Below, piece after piece: positions 9,239 to 17,525 of a DNA stretch of 64,000 bases (position 1 is its first letter; every line of letters begins with the position of its first letter). A program made the translations under genes and the position numbers. A model generated the notes under the pieces. It was not told the DNA's origin, did not search any database, and saw nothing but the letters and a program-made list of their open reading frames with translations. Source of the stretch: Buttiauxella agrestis (GTDB lineage Bacteria > Pseudomonadota > Gammaproteobacteria > Enterobacterales > Enterobacteriaceae); NCBI RefSeq assembly GCF_900446255.1, contig NZ_UIGI01000001.1, positions 1,762,763 through 1,826,762 of the forward strand, written 5' to 3'.

Positions 9239-9301
9239 TCGTACCCCCTGTTGGAAACAGTAATCCACTGGTGGAAATATTATCAGCATCCTCCTGTCCA
9301 T

Positions 9302-9366
9302 GTCCGTTCATCGCTCATAGCGGACTTTCTTCTCCGTAAATTAGTCCGCTCCGTACCAGGAGCGGA
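9302..9366. repeat. Dispersed hairpin motif copy B plus an adjacent perfect hairpin
   Basis: GTCCGTT (9302-9308) with AGCGGAC (9319-9325) is a second, slightly degenerate copy of the motif at 8608. Twenty bases on, TCCGCTCC (9345-9352) and GGAGCGGA (9359-9366) form a perfect 8-bp stem with a 6-base loop, built from the same words. Confidence 0.5.
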
Positions 9367-9940
9367 AGTTGCTAGTAGGTCGGTACAATGAGTAGCGGGA
9401 TATAGCACAGTCACTATCGCTGTTTATAAAAACATGTTTTAAAAAACAGTATTGACCGCAAATCTCAAGTGAGTAAATTAGTACTCAGCAGCACAATGAA
9501 AATGGTTAGTAAGTTAGTGAATAGAAAGAAGTTCTGGGAAAGCCATTTTGCTATACAGGCCACGAAGTTTGTTGTTTGGGATGTAGTTTGCTTTCAGGCC
9601 TTGTAGTGATTGTGCTGGTTCGCAAAATGGTAGTGTTAGCGCGACGATGTAAGGCCTTGTTTTTTTAGTTGATGCTGCCGGTTTCGTTTGTTTATGGTAA
9701 CCGTATCAGCAACGGGCAACGCATCAAAGAGTCTATGTCGCAATGGGGGATGTGCTTGTTTAGGTTGCCACGCTTAGGTTTTGAAAGCGCAGGCAGGTGT
9801 ATGACGAGATAAATTGAGGGAGGCTTTTTAGTATTAATGCCCAATATTATCTGTAGTAAACGGGTACATTTGAAAGCAGTATAAATAGCAGTATCATTTT
9901 ATTAAGTCCATTAATGTTAAATCTGAAGTCTGTAGTACCT

Positions 9941-9973
9941 TAAAAGCCCTGGCTGCAATGGTCAGGGCTTTTA
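9941..9973. terminator. Terminator-like hairpin without a neighbouring gene
   Basis: TAAAAGCCCTG (9941-9951) and CAGGGCTTTTA (9963-9973) form a perfect 11-bp stem with an 11-base loop. T-rich arms on both strands would allow bidirectional termination. No gene ends here, so it may be the relic of a lost gene or of a small RNA. Confidence 0.5.
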
Positions 9974-10165
9974 AGATTACTCCCCCCTGTGAATTGTAAG
10001 TTATCCCAACAAATCATTGATAAAACTAACCTTGCATAATGTTTCTTGCCACCCTGACCTGACCACCCACCAGATAACATCATTACAAATGACAGTCAGC
10101 TGATCCATGTGGCTGGCCTGAAAGAGACCCGCGAGAATTATTCTTCTCTTTTCCAGCTATTCGTT

Positions 10166-10186
10166 GTCCGTTCTTCACTCAAAGCT
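10166..10186. repeat. Dispersed hairpin motif, degenerate copy C
   Basis: GTCCGTTCTTCACTCAAAGC resembles copies A (8608) and B (9302) in its left arm and spacing, but the right arm has decayed. Confidence 0.3.
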
Positions 10187-10294
10187 GTGCCTGGATAATC
10201 CCATTGGGGACTGTGTTCCATAAGCGGAGGTTAGCGGGCGTTGCAAACATAGGAGTATGTGGTTCAACAGAGAGCCAGCCGATAGGCGAATTTT

Positions 10295-10768
10295 TCAGCC
10301 CGGTCTTTTTCCATTGATGTAAATATCAGGACGGGTAATGGTCCAAGCGTAATTTTCCCGATTTACGGGTTCATAGCCAAGCTTTTCATAAAGCCAGGGA
10401 GCGGTTGTTGTAAACAACATGACCCTACGAAGCTTGTCAAAACACGGGTGGTTATGAATGCATTCCATGAGCCATCTTCCGAGCCCGTCACCCTGATATT
10501 TCTCAAGTATGTAAACATCGCAGAGGTAAGCGAAGGTGGCATAGTCCGTTATCAACCGCGCGAATCCTATTTGGGATTCATTATGATAAATGCCAAAGTT
10601 AAGGCTGTTTTCTATTGATGCACAGACGATGTCCAGATCAATGCCTTTAGCCCACGTAGACCTCGTCAGATATTGATGGACAGCCTGTACATCGAGCATT
10701 GTTTTGTCTGTACTGACCAAATAGTCGTTCATTCGCCATTCGTGTATCGCTGAAATACTCATCTTCAT
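10295..10768 (-). CDS. GNAT family N-acetyltransferase
   Basis: Acetyl-CoA-dependent N-acetyltransferase of the GNAT fold, up to 157 residues. The central motif A is clear (LCDVYILEKYQGDGLGRWLMECI, with the Q/RxxGxG/A acetyl-CoA loop as YQGDGLG), followed by the C-terminal WLYEKLGYEPV motif. The substrate is unknown. The start is uncertain: ATG at 10768, at 10762 (better spaced from AGACAGG) or at 10732. It stands alone, with no operon partner. Confidence 0.8.
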   Translation of the reverse strand: MKMSISAIHEWRMNDYLVSTDKTMLDVQAVHQYLTRSTWAKGIDLDIVCASIENSLNFGIYHNESQIGFARLITDYATFAYLCDVYILEKYQGDGLGRWLMECIHNHPCFDKLRRVMLFTTTAPWLYEKLGYEPVNRENYAWTITRPDIYINGKRPG

Positions 10769-10977
10769 ACCTGTCTCTATGATGTCGTGAAATTAATTAA
10801 ATCCTTATTCGATGCGTTTCACATCTGGATGACGCTCGGTTGCGGCTTTATGGAAAATGTCACTCAGCAATCATTAAAAATGATTAATCAGTAAAAACTA
10901 TATATTTGAGCTTATCTTACTATGCGTCCAGACTGAATCCAGTCTCATTCACTCTTACTGGAAAACTGAGGTAAAAG

Positions 10978-11964
10978 ATGGTCCATAGAATCGATGTGCA
11001 TTCACACTTTCTGCCCGAACGCTACCGTGCAGCGCTTGCCATTGCAGGTCATTCGAAGCCATCGGGGATGCCTGCCATTCCGGAGTGGAGTGTTAATGAA
11101 CACCTTGAAATGATGGACCGCAACCAGATTGGCAGCGCTATCCTTTCTGTCTCAGCGCCAGGTGTCCATTTTGGTGACAACGCGGCTGCCCGTGACCTGG
11201 CCCGTTATGTGAATGAGGAAGGGGCAAAAGTCGCGCAGGGCAATCCCCGCCGTTTTGGTATGTTTGCCACATTACCGCTGCCTGATGTCGACAGTGCGCT
11301 CAATGAGCTGGACTATGCCTTCGATACGCTGAAAGCTGATGGGGTGGTACTGGAAAGTAATTTCCATGGTATCTATCTCGGCGATGCCCGATTCGATCCG
11401 GTGTTTGAGGAATTAAATCGCCGACACGCGAAGGTATTCATTCACCCGACTAACCCGCATTGCCCGTGCTGTCAGGTTCAGCCCAAGGGCGAAGACGCGG
11501 CATCACTTCCGCCAATCGGTTATCCATTCCCGATGATTGAATTTATGTTCGAAACCACGCGCGCGGTGTTCAATTTACTGCTTTCCGGGACGCTGAATCG
11601 CTTCCCAAATGTGCAAATTATCGTGCCGCATGCAGGTGCGACAATCCCGGTGCTGGCAGATCGGGTGGCGGGTATTTCTCCTGCGCTGGGTCTGCCGGAG
11701 GAGCTTGATGCATCGAAATTTATGGCTTCATTGCGCGGTATGTATTATGACCTGGCGGGATTCCCACTTCCGCGACAGCTTAAGTCCTTGCTGGAAATAG
11801 CCGATCCAAAACATATCTTGTACGGCAGTGATTATCCTTATACGCCGGAGGCGCTGGTCACCGCGCTTGCCAGACAACTTGACGATAGCTCCCTACTAAC
11901 GACTGAGCTACGGGCAGATTTTATGCGCAATAATGCACTTAATCTCTTCCCACGATTTGCTTAA
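10978..11964 (+). CDS. ACMSD-type amidohydrolase
   Basis: 328-residue metal-dependent hydrolase or decarboxylase of the amidohydrolase superfamily, COG2159 (aminocarboxymuconate semialdehyde decarboxylase-like). The metal ligands His8 and His10 lie in DVHSHFLP; later candidates are the histidine in KVFIHPTNP (about 159), in VPHAGATIP (about 220) and the aspartate in YGSDYPYTP (about 280). Family members decarboxylate or hydrolyse aromatic-derived or keto acids; the substrate here is not known. The ATG at 10978 has GAGG at a good distance. No catabolic operon adjoins it. Confidence 0.85.
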   Translation: MVHRIDVHSHFLPERYRAALAIAGHSKPSGMPAIPEWSVNEHLEMMDRNQIGSAILSVSAPGVHFGDNAAARDLARYVNEEGAKVAQGNPRRFGMFATLPLPDVDSALNELDYAFDTLKADGVVLESNFHGIYLGDARFDPVFEELNRRHAKVFIHPTNPHCPCCQVQPKGEDAASLPPIGYPFPMIEFMFETTRAVFNLLLSGTLNRFPNVQIIVPHAGATIPVLADRVAGISPALGLPEELDASKFMASLRGMYYDLAGFPLPRQLKSLLEIADPKHILYGSDYPYTPEALVTALARQLDDSSLLTTELRADFMRNNALNLFPRFA

Positions 11965-12197
11965 TGGCGCTTGCCTGGCTTTTTAGAGGGCATCTTTATA
12001 AATTCAGAATGGATGCGACAGGCGCAGACCATCAGGTCCTTCAACCTGACCGCTTCGTTCAAGAAGCGGTCACTGCTTATCCTCGAAGCCAGGGGGCATT
12101 GTAAGTCTGGTAAGCAACCCGCCATCTTCCTTAATTGTTCGAAATTGATACTCCGACTAACTGAGTCACCACGCCTACGATAGTCCAACGGACATTT

Positions 12198-12824
12198 TCA
12201 GTTTTTGATTTCCTTGAGGTGCTTGTAAACAGTGGCTCGTCCCATAGAGAGCACGTTAGCAATGTAGTCTGCGGAGTTTCTGACGGTGAATGCACCCTGG
12301 CGATAGAGTTCAGTCACCAGTTCTTTTTTCTGCTGGCGAGACAGAGTTGAAAGCGAAGTATTATTTTCATTCAGCCACTGATGGAGAAAAGTATTAATTT
12401 TTTCCTGCCAGTCATGTTTAAAAAGCTGGACGGGTTGTGGCTGCAAACGGTTAACAGACAGGAACATCTCCAGCGCATTTTTCGCATCATCAAGCAGTGT
12501 CGTGCTGAAATTGATGCAAAAAATATATTCGGCTTCACCTTCCACGTTTGCCCGGATACTCACCGAACGCATCTTCTTACCATCCCAGTTCAGCTTTTCA
12601 TAAGGGCCGGTCATGCTTTCAAGGTCATGAAGCGAAAGTTCTTCTAACCCAGCATCATCCCCGATGCTCCGTTTGGAAATATTATTGGCAAGCCAGGCAA
12701 TTTTACCGCTTTTAACGCTGTGTATAGCGACTTCTACCACCGGGTAAAATAGCGCGGCGATTCCATCTGCCATCGCTTTTAGCGTGGCAAACTGCTCATC
12801 TTTAATGCTTTTATTTTCGTTCAA
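12198..12824 (-). CDS. YheO/DauR-type transcriptional regulator
   Basis: 208-residue DNA-binding protein. Residues 1-115 match the YheO PAS-like domain (ALFYPVVEVAIHSVKSGKIAWLANNISKRSIGD) and residues 150-205 form the YheO-type helix-turn-helix (FTVRNSADYIANVLSMGRATVYKHLKEI). DauR of Pseudomonas, a member of this family, controls D-arginine catabolism. The start is a TTG at 12824, preceded by GGAAGGA. It lies 28 bases after the cyclodeaminase-like gene on the same strand and probably controls that operon. Confidence 0.85.
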   Translation of the reverse strand: MNENKSIKDEQFATLKAMADGIAALFYPVVEVAIHSVKSGKIAWLANNISKRSIGDDAGLEELSLHDLESMTGPYEKLNWDGKKMRSVSIRANVEGEAEYIFCINFSTTLLDDAKNALEMFLSVNRLQPQPVQLFKHDWQEKINTFLHQWLNENNTSLSTLSRQQKKELVTELYRQGAFTVRNSADYIANVLSMGRATVYKHLKEIKN

Positions 12825-12852
12825 ACTTTGATTCCTTCCGTCTGATAACCAT

Positions 12853-13797
12853 TTACGCTTTTAATTGCGCCAGAATGCTGGCTGAAATCTGCGCATCCTG
12901 CACGCCGAGCCCGGTCAGGTCGGCAATGGTAATATCAGCCTCACCACGGACATACTGTGAGCGATCTGACAGTAAACTACCCAGCTCAATGACCTTCGCA
13001 TTTGCGCAATTATCAACCGGTAAATGGCTAAGTTCGCCATATGCACCGCACTGCTTAAGAGAATCAGCCACAATACAATCGGCTTTTGCCATCAGTTTTG
13101 CGTCAAGCTCTTGCTTACCAGGGCCATCTGCACCCACGGCGGTGATATGTGTCCCAGGCTGAACCCACTCGGCAAGCACCAGGGGTTCGGTTGATGGCGT
13201 GGCGGTGACGATAACCGAAGCGCCGCTTGCGGCTTGCTGTTCGCGCGTCGTTGTAACCAGCTTAATATCGGTATCAGAAAGCTGCTCGCGGAATCGCGCA
13301 AGCGATGCTTCACTACGTCCCCAGACAATCACCTCACGGCAGGGAGTCAGTTCCAGAAGCTGGCGCAGTTGAAGCTCCGCCTGTAAGCCAGTGCCGAAGA
13401 TAGCAATCCGCTCTATGCACTCAGGAAGCAGCATTTCCGCGGCAATGCGTCCTGCCAGTGCGGTACGTACGCCAGTCAACCAACCATGATCGTCAAGAAG
13501 TACCAGGGGTTGTCCCGTTTGTGCCGAGAAAACCAGATTGAGCCCGTCATTGCTGGGCAATCCAAGGGAAGGATTGTTATAAAAACCGGTCGAGATTTTT
13601 ACACAGAAACTTTCGCTACCCTCAATCCAGGCGGATTTGATACAGCAGTCGCCTTCGGCTTGCGTGAAGGCAAACTGCTGGGCTGGTGGAAGCTGCACTC
13701 GCCCGGCGGAAAACGCTTCAAAACCCGCTTTCAGTCTGGTCAGCGCATCGTTTTGGTTAAATAGCGCTTTGATTTCTTCAGGGCCGATTATTTTCAT
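12853..13797 (-). CDS. Ornithine cyclodeaminase/mu-crystallin family protein
   Basis: 314-residue NAD(P)-binding protein of the OCD/mu-crystallin family, which contains ornithine cyclodeaminase, alanine dehydrogenase-like enzymes, ketimine reductases, EutC and the iminosuccinate reductase BhcD. The Rossmann motif IFGTGLQAELQLRQL lies near residues 122-140, and the active-site arginine and lysine regions (KISTGFYNN, LTGVRTALA) are present. The ATG at 13797 overlaps the stop of the upstream dehydratase gene as ATGA, so the two enzymes are translationally coupled. Because the partner is a serine/threonine dehydratase-like enzyme, reduction of an imino acid is a more likely role than ornithine cyclisation. 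This is inference. Confidence 0.85.
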   Translation of the reverse strand: MKIIGPEEIKALFNQNDALTRLKAGFEAFSAGRVQLPPAQQFAFTQAEGDCCIKSAWIEGSESFCVKISTGFYNNPSLGLPSNDGLNLVFSAQTGQPLVLLDDHGWLTGVRTALAGRIAAEMLLPECIERIAIFGTGLQAELQLRQLLELTPCREVIVWGRSEASLARFREQLSDTDIKLVTTTREQQAASGASVIVTATPSTEPLVLAEWVQPGTHITAVGADGPGKQELDAKLMAKADCIVADSLKQCGAYGELSHLPVDNCANAKVIELGSLLSDRSQYVRGEADITIADLTGLGVQDAQISASILAQLKA

Positions 13798-14759
13798 TTC
13801 ACCGCACCGGCGAATTTTTCCAGCGTGATATTTTTGCCACACAGTACCACTGCGACCCGCTTGCCGCGCCATTGCCCGGCCTGCTGCATAAAGGCTGCCA
13901 TCGCCACACCCGCCGCGCCTTCCACCATCCAGCGCTCATAACGGGCCAGGGTTTTCATCGCCGCTTTGATTTCTTCTTCGCTGACCAGCACACAGTCATC
14001 GACAACCGCCTGGCAGAGTGGGAAGGTGATTGTGCCGGGTTCCAGGCCGCCCGCCGTGCCGTCTGAAAGCGTATCGTGCTCTTCCGGCTCCACAATTTCG
14101 CCCGCCTGAAGTGAGGCGTACATCGCCACAGACGCTTCAGGCCAACAGGCCACAATGCGGGTTTCCGGTGACAGATGTTTCATTACCGCACCGATGCCGG
14201 AAATCAAACCACCACCGCCCACTGCGACAAAAATGGCATCCAGATTTTTTTCTGTTTCAAGCATCTCAAACGCGATGGTGCCTTGCCCGGCGATCACGTC
14301 TTCATCGTTGTAGGGTGAAACAAAGGTGATCCCTTCACGAGCCGCGGTTTCTGCCGCCTCCAGTTCAACACTGAGTGCGTCCTTTTCGACCATATTCACC
14401 GTTGCGCCGTACGCGCGAATAGCGTCAATCTTCAAAGGCGAAGCGGTGGCTGGCACAAAAACAGTAACCGGAACGCCTGCCATTGCCCCCGCCAGTGCCA
14501 TACCTTGCCCGTGATTACCCGAAGACGCCGTGATCACCCCCTGCGCCTTTTGTTCCGGGGTCAGCAGACGAATCTTGTTACTGGCGCCACGGAATTTAAA
14601 CGAGCCGGTGTGTTGCAGATGCTCACCCTTAAGAAACAGATCGCACCCGTACAGTGCCGAAAGCATGTGGCTGCGATCGAGCGGCGTTTTTCTGACCTGA
14701 GGGCGAAGCGCGGTATGCGCTTCCTGGCTGGCGGTAAAAAGTTTGAGTAGTTGTGACAT
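13794..14759 (-). CDS. PLP-dependent threonine/hydroxyamino acid dehydratase
   Basis: 321-residue fold-type II PLP enzyme of the threonine dehydratase/serine racemase family. The PLP lysine lies in TGSFKFRGA (near residue 54), the serine/asparagine phosphate-handling loop in SSGNHGQG, and the glycine loop in VAVGGGGLISG. It is of catabolic length, with no C-terminal regulatory ACT domain. Relatives include EutB (hydroxyectoine pathway), hydroxyaspartate dehydratases and BhcB. First gene of an operon with an OCD-like reductase and a YheO-type regulator. Exact substrate unknown. Confidence 0.87.
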   Translation of the reverse strand: MSQLLKLFTASQEAHTALRPQVRKTPLDRSHMLSALYGCDLFLKGEHLQHTGSFKFRGASNKIRLLTPEQKAQGVITASSGNHGQGMALAGAMAGVPVTVFVPATASPLKIDAIRAYGATVNMVEKDALSVELEAAETAAREGITFVSPYNDEDVIAGQGTIAFEMLETEKNLDAIFVAVGGGGLISGIGAVMKHLSPETRIVACWPEASVAMYASLQAGEIVEPEEHDTLSDGTAGGLEPGTITFPLCQAVVDDCVLVSEEEIKAAMKTLARYERWMVEGAAGVAMAAFMQQAGQWRGKRVAVVLCGKNITLEKFAGAVK

Positions 14760-14919
14760 AGTGACGTCCTGAATGTGTATTTATTATCTAATATAGACTT
14801 TTAGTACACATTGTCTATCGCCAATTTGTGTATTGCAGGACATCGAAAAGCGTTGTTAAGTCCGCACTGTATTCATTGTTGGGGAGTCGGTCTGCGTGGC
14901 TAAACAGTCCATAAAAAAA

Positions 14920-14939
14920 GGCCACCTATTCGGTGGCCT
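14920..14939 (-). terminator. Rho-independent terminator of ydfZ
   Basis: On the minus strand AGGCCACC and GGTGGCCT form an 8-bp stem with a 4-base loop, followed by seven T residues (14912-14919 read in reverse). It lies about 60 bases after the ydfZ stop. Confidence 0.8.
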
Positions 14940-15001
14940 CAAATAATGAGTTTTCAGGGTTATTTTATTTGTAAAATAACGTGCTAAATCGATATGCCCT
15001 A

Positions 15002-15205
15002 TCAGTGAAGTTCAAGTCTAACCAACTCCATCGGGCAGAACACACCTTCACAACCTTCGATTTCAACACATTCAGAACGACGAATTTGTTCGGCTGTTTT
15101 ACCTTCGCCGTGAATGGCCTTAATGACACCAGTCAGACCCTTATTGAAAACCATAACACGGCTGCCAGTTGCGATAGCGTTACGGTAGCAATCATAGGTC
15201 AACAT
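15002..15205 (-). CDS. ydfZ: YdfZ family protein (putative selenium-associated)
   Basis: 67-residue protein that aligns along its whole length with E. coli YdfZ (TYDxxRNAIxTGSRVMV, TAEQIRR, VEGCE, LxLVRL-like end). YdfZ has been linked to selenium binding, but its role is not settled. The third of three consecutive ATG codons (15205) fits the 67-residue family length and the spacing from AAAGGAGG. An FNR-like site lies upstream, in keeping with the known anaerobic induction of ydfZ. Confidence 0.88.
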   Translation of the reverse strand: MLTYDCYRNAIATGSRVMVFNKGLTGVIKAIHGEGKTAEQIRRSECVEIEGCEGVFCPMELVRLELH

Positions 15206-15282
15206 CATCATTCCTCCTTTTTGTTGTATCAAGATGAGATGATTTAACGGCAAATAAATAGCTCTGAATCGGCAAAAATGTT

Positions 15283-15296
15283 TTGAGCTAAGTCAA
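15283..15296 (-). promoter_or_regulatory. FNR-like site upstream of ydfZ
   Basis: On the minus strand TTGACTTAGCTCAA matches TTGAT-N4-ATCAA with one symmetrical change per half. It sits about 80 bases upstream of the ydfZ start and partly inside the 3' end of the AraC-type gene. Confidence 0.5.
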
Positions 15297-16288
15297 AATT
15301 TTATAAGTTTCAGCGGCTCAGGAAAAGACGGAAGTCGGTTGGAGTGCTTTATTGATGACTTCGCTTTAGTCGCAGTTCTTAGCCCTAACTGCTGGCGATA
15401 TTCTCCCGGAGTTACCCCTGCGAATCGCTTGAAGGCCCGGCCTAAAGTAATGCCTGAATCGTAGCCGACTCGCTCTGCAATATTTGTGAGAGTGAGCTGA
15501 GGATGTCGCAGTAAACAACGAGCGCGGTACATTCTCCAGTGCGTCAGATACTCCCCCGGCGTTTCCCCGGTGACGGCTTTAAAGTGAACGGCAAAAGACG
15601 AACGCGACATCCCCGCTTCTGAGGCCAGCATTTGCAGGCTCCAGGGTCTGGCGATGTCATTATGAATGCGTCTGACCACGCGGCCCAGCTTGCTATCAGC
15701 CAAGGCCGCAATCCAGCCTCGCTGCGTTTGTTCGCGTAAACAATGCGCTCTTATTGCCTGGACAAACATGACGTCCGCAAGTCGGCTGACGACTATGCGC
15801 GAGCCCAGATGTTGTTCGGCGGTTTCGATTGCCAGCAGCTTTAGCGTCGCTTCTAACAGCGGTGAACGGGTTGCATCTGCGGGGATCACCACGACGGAAG
15901 GGAGCATCGACAGCAGCGGTTCTGCGCCTGCGCTGTCAAAAGTAAAATAGCCACACAGAATATCGGCCACTTCGCCATCGCCTCCAAAACTGAGATCTTT
16001 GCCGGGGCATTGTGCAAAAACATCCTCGCACCAGCGCGTCGGAGTAGCGGGGTGATCCACCAGAGAAAACAGCGTCTGAGGCTGCACCAGAAAGCCATCA
16101 CCTTGTTGCAGCTCAATGGGATTTTCAATGCCCTCGGCAACCAGTAAGCCACGTCCGGAAACCATAAATCCAAAGCGAATCGAAGCACTTTTGACAAAGC
16201 TTATCCCCCAGGGGGCATGTGGCAAAAGGCGTGAATAGAGCGCGCTTTGCAGGTGCATTGCCGCGAATACATCGTCGAGAGGATCCAT
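15293..16288 (-). CDS. AraC family transcriptional regulator with cupin domain
   Basis: 331-residue regulator. The N-terminal half (about 10-190) is a cupin-type ligand domain of the AraC_binding/cupin_6 type (RFGFMVSGRGLLV, GDGFLVQPQ). The C-terminal part (about 210-310) holds two AraC helix-turn-helix motifs (WSLQMLASEAGMSRSSFAVHFKAVTGETPGEYL and LTNIAERVGYDSGITLGRAFKRF). It is divergent from an alcohol dehydrogenase gene 116 bases away, the usual layout for a regulator and its target. Confidence 0.88.
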   Translation of the reverse strand: MDPLDDVFAAMHLQSALYSRLLPHAPWGISFVKSASIRFGFMVSGRGLLVAEGIENPIELQQGDGFLVQPQTLFSLVDHPATPTRWCEDVFAQCPGKDLSFGGDGEVADILCGYFTFDSAGAEPLLSMLPSVVVIPADATRSPLLEATLKLLAIETAEQHLGSRIVVSRLADVMFVQAIRAHCLREQTQRGWIAALADSKLGRVVRRIHNDIARPWSLQMLASEAGMSRSSFAVHFKAVTGETPGEYLTHWRMYRARCLLRHPQLTLTNIAERVGYDSGITLGRAFKRFAGVTPGEYRQQLGLRTATKAKSSIKHSNRLPSFPEPLKLIKF

Positions 16289-16404
16289 TTCATACTCGCT
16301 TTTATGGACGTTAAGGCAGTAATAATGCGATTTCAGTCATTCTACGTCCAGCGAAAAAATTCTACTGTACAGCGACATGCTCAACTAATTTAAGTGAAAT
16401 CAAA

Positions 16405-17418
16405 ATGCAAAGTTATCGCCTTGAGAGTTTTGGAAGTCTGGACGGTTTGAAGAGGGTCGAAGAACAGCAACCTGTTCCTGGGCGCAATCAGGTTTTGATC
16501 AGAGTCCGCGCCTGTAGCCTTAATTATCGTGATCTGGCCATTGCGCACGGAACCAGCACTTTATCTCCCAGAGCCGGGCTAATCCCTTTATCGGACGGCG
16601 TGGGTGAGGTTGTTGCCACGGGCGATTGTGCGAGTCTGTTTAAAAATGGAGACAGGGTAGCAGGAACATTCTTTCCTTACTGGTTTGACGGCGCTTTGGA
16701 TAGCGCCGCTGGGCGCGGAACCTACGGTAATCAGGCGGATGGCTGGCTAACGTCATATAAGGTGGTTGACGAAGGATCGCTGGTGTCGATACCTGATTAC
16801 CTGAGCTGGGAGCAGGCTGCGACCCTCCCTTGCGCGGCGATTACGGCGTGGAACAGCCTTCAACAGTCGCGCCCGATACGGCCAGGTGAAACGGTACTGA
16901 CGCAGGGTACTGGCGGTGTGTCACTGTTTGCCGTGCAGTTCGCCAAAATCATGGGCGCACGGGTGATTGCACTCACTTCAAATGATGCAAAAGCCCAGCT
17001 CTTGTCTACTCTTGGAGCCGATCATGTCATCAATTATCAACGGCATCCCGACTGGTCAGTTAAAGTGTGCGAACTGACTCAAGGGCAGGGGGTTGAACGG
17101 GTCGTTGAAATCGGTGGGCCGGGCACGTTAAACCAGTCTTTACTTTCGACGGCACCAGGAGGTGAAATTGCCCTGCTGGGATTTGTTGCCAATGGAGATA
17201 AGTCTATAGATTTTATGACACTGTTTAAAAGTGGAGCCACTGTTAGACCTTTCAGTGTCGGCAGTCGCGAGGATTTTATCGCTATGAATCGCACACTGAA
17301 TATGAGTCAGCTTCAGCCAGTAATTGATAAAGTCTTTAAGTTTGAAAATGCGATTGAAGCCTGGCGCTATTTTGATAGCCGACAGCAGATCGGCAAAGTG
17401 GTTATCTCGATGAATTGA
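16405..17418 (+). CDS. Zinc-independent NAD(P)-dependent alcohol dehydrogenase-like (MDR) protein
   Basis: 337-residue medium-chain dehydrogenase/reductase. The catalytic domain starts MQSYRLESFGSLDGLKRVEE; the usual zinc-binding GVCxSD motif is replaced by SLNYRDLAIAHG, so it resembles the zinc-free quinone oxidoreductase-like branch. The nucleotide-binding region has TQGTGGVSLFAVQFAKIMGARVIAL near residues 170-195. The substrate is unknown. It is probably the target of the divergent AraC-type regulator. Confidence 0.86.
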   Translation: MQSYRLESFGSLDGLKRVEEQQPVPGRNQVLIRVRACSLNYRDLAIAHGTSTLSPRAGLIPLSDGVGEVVATGDCASLFKNGDRVAGTFFPYWFDGALDSAAGRGTYGNQADGWLTSYKVVDEGSLVSIPDYLSWEQAATLPCAAITAWNSLQQSRPIRPGETVLTQGTGGVSLFAVQFAKIMGARVIALTSNDAKAQLLSTLGADHVINYQRHPDWSVKVCELTQGQGVERVVEIGGPGTLNQSLLSTAPGGEIALLGFVANGDKSIDFMTLFKSGATVRPFSVGSREDFIAMNRTLNMSQLQPVIDKVFKFENAIEAWRYFDSRQQIGKVVISMN

Positions 17419-17443
17419 TGTTGCGAAATAAGGTGGCATGGCT

Positions 17444-17492
17444 CAGTCCGGGCAATGATTTGGGTTATCTGGCGATTGCCCAACCCGGACTG
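17444..17492. terminator. Large hairpin between converging genes
   Basis: CAGTCCGGGCAAT (17444-17456) pairs with the segment ending ATTGCC..CCCGGACTG (17475-17492); the outer nine bases match perfectly. It lies between the dehydrogenase and the mesD stop and could act on both strands. It may also be a REP-type element. Confidence 0.55.
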
Positions 17493-17525
17493 TGTTTATT
17501 CGATGATCTACATTTGGCGATGTTA

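Larger units (their letters stand above)
9367..10294. other. Gene-free accessory stretch
   Basis: No open frame with family resemblance was found on either strand. The stretch is AT-rich and has many stops in all frames. It contains a short direct repeat AGGCCTTGT (9596 and 9652), the terminator-like hairpin at 9941-9973 and a degenerate copy of the dispersed hairpin motif at 10166. It looks like remnant or exchanged DNA. Confidence 0.5.

Noticed and set aside
8990-9301. Independent small protein in place of the first half of the nucleotidyltransferase
   Set aside because: The motifs continue in the same frame after the stop, so it is one broken gene.
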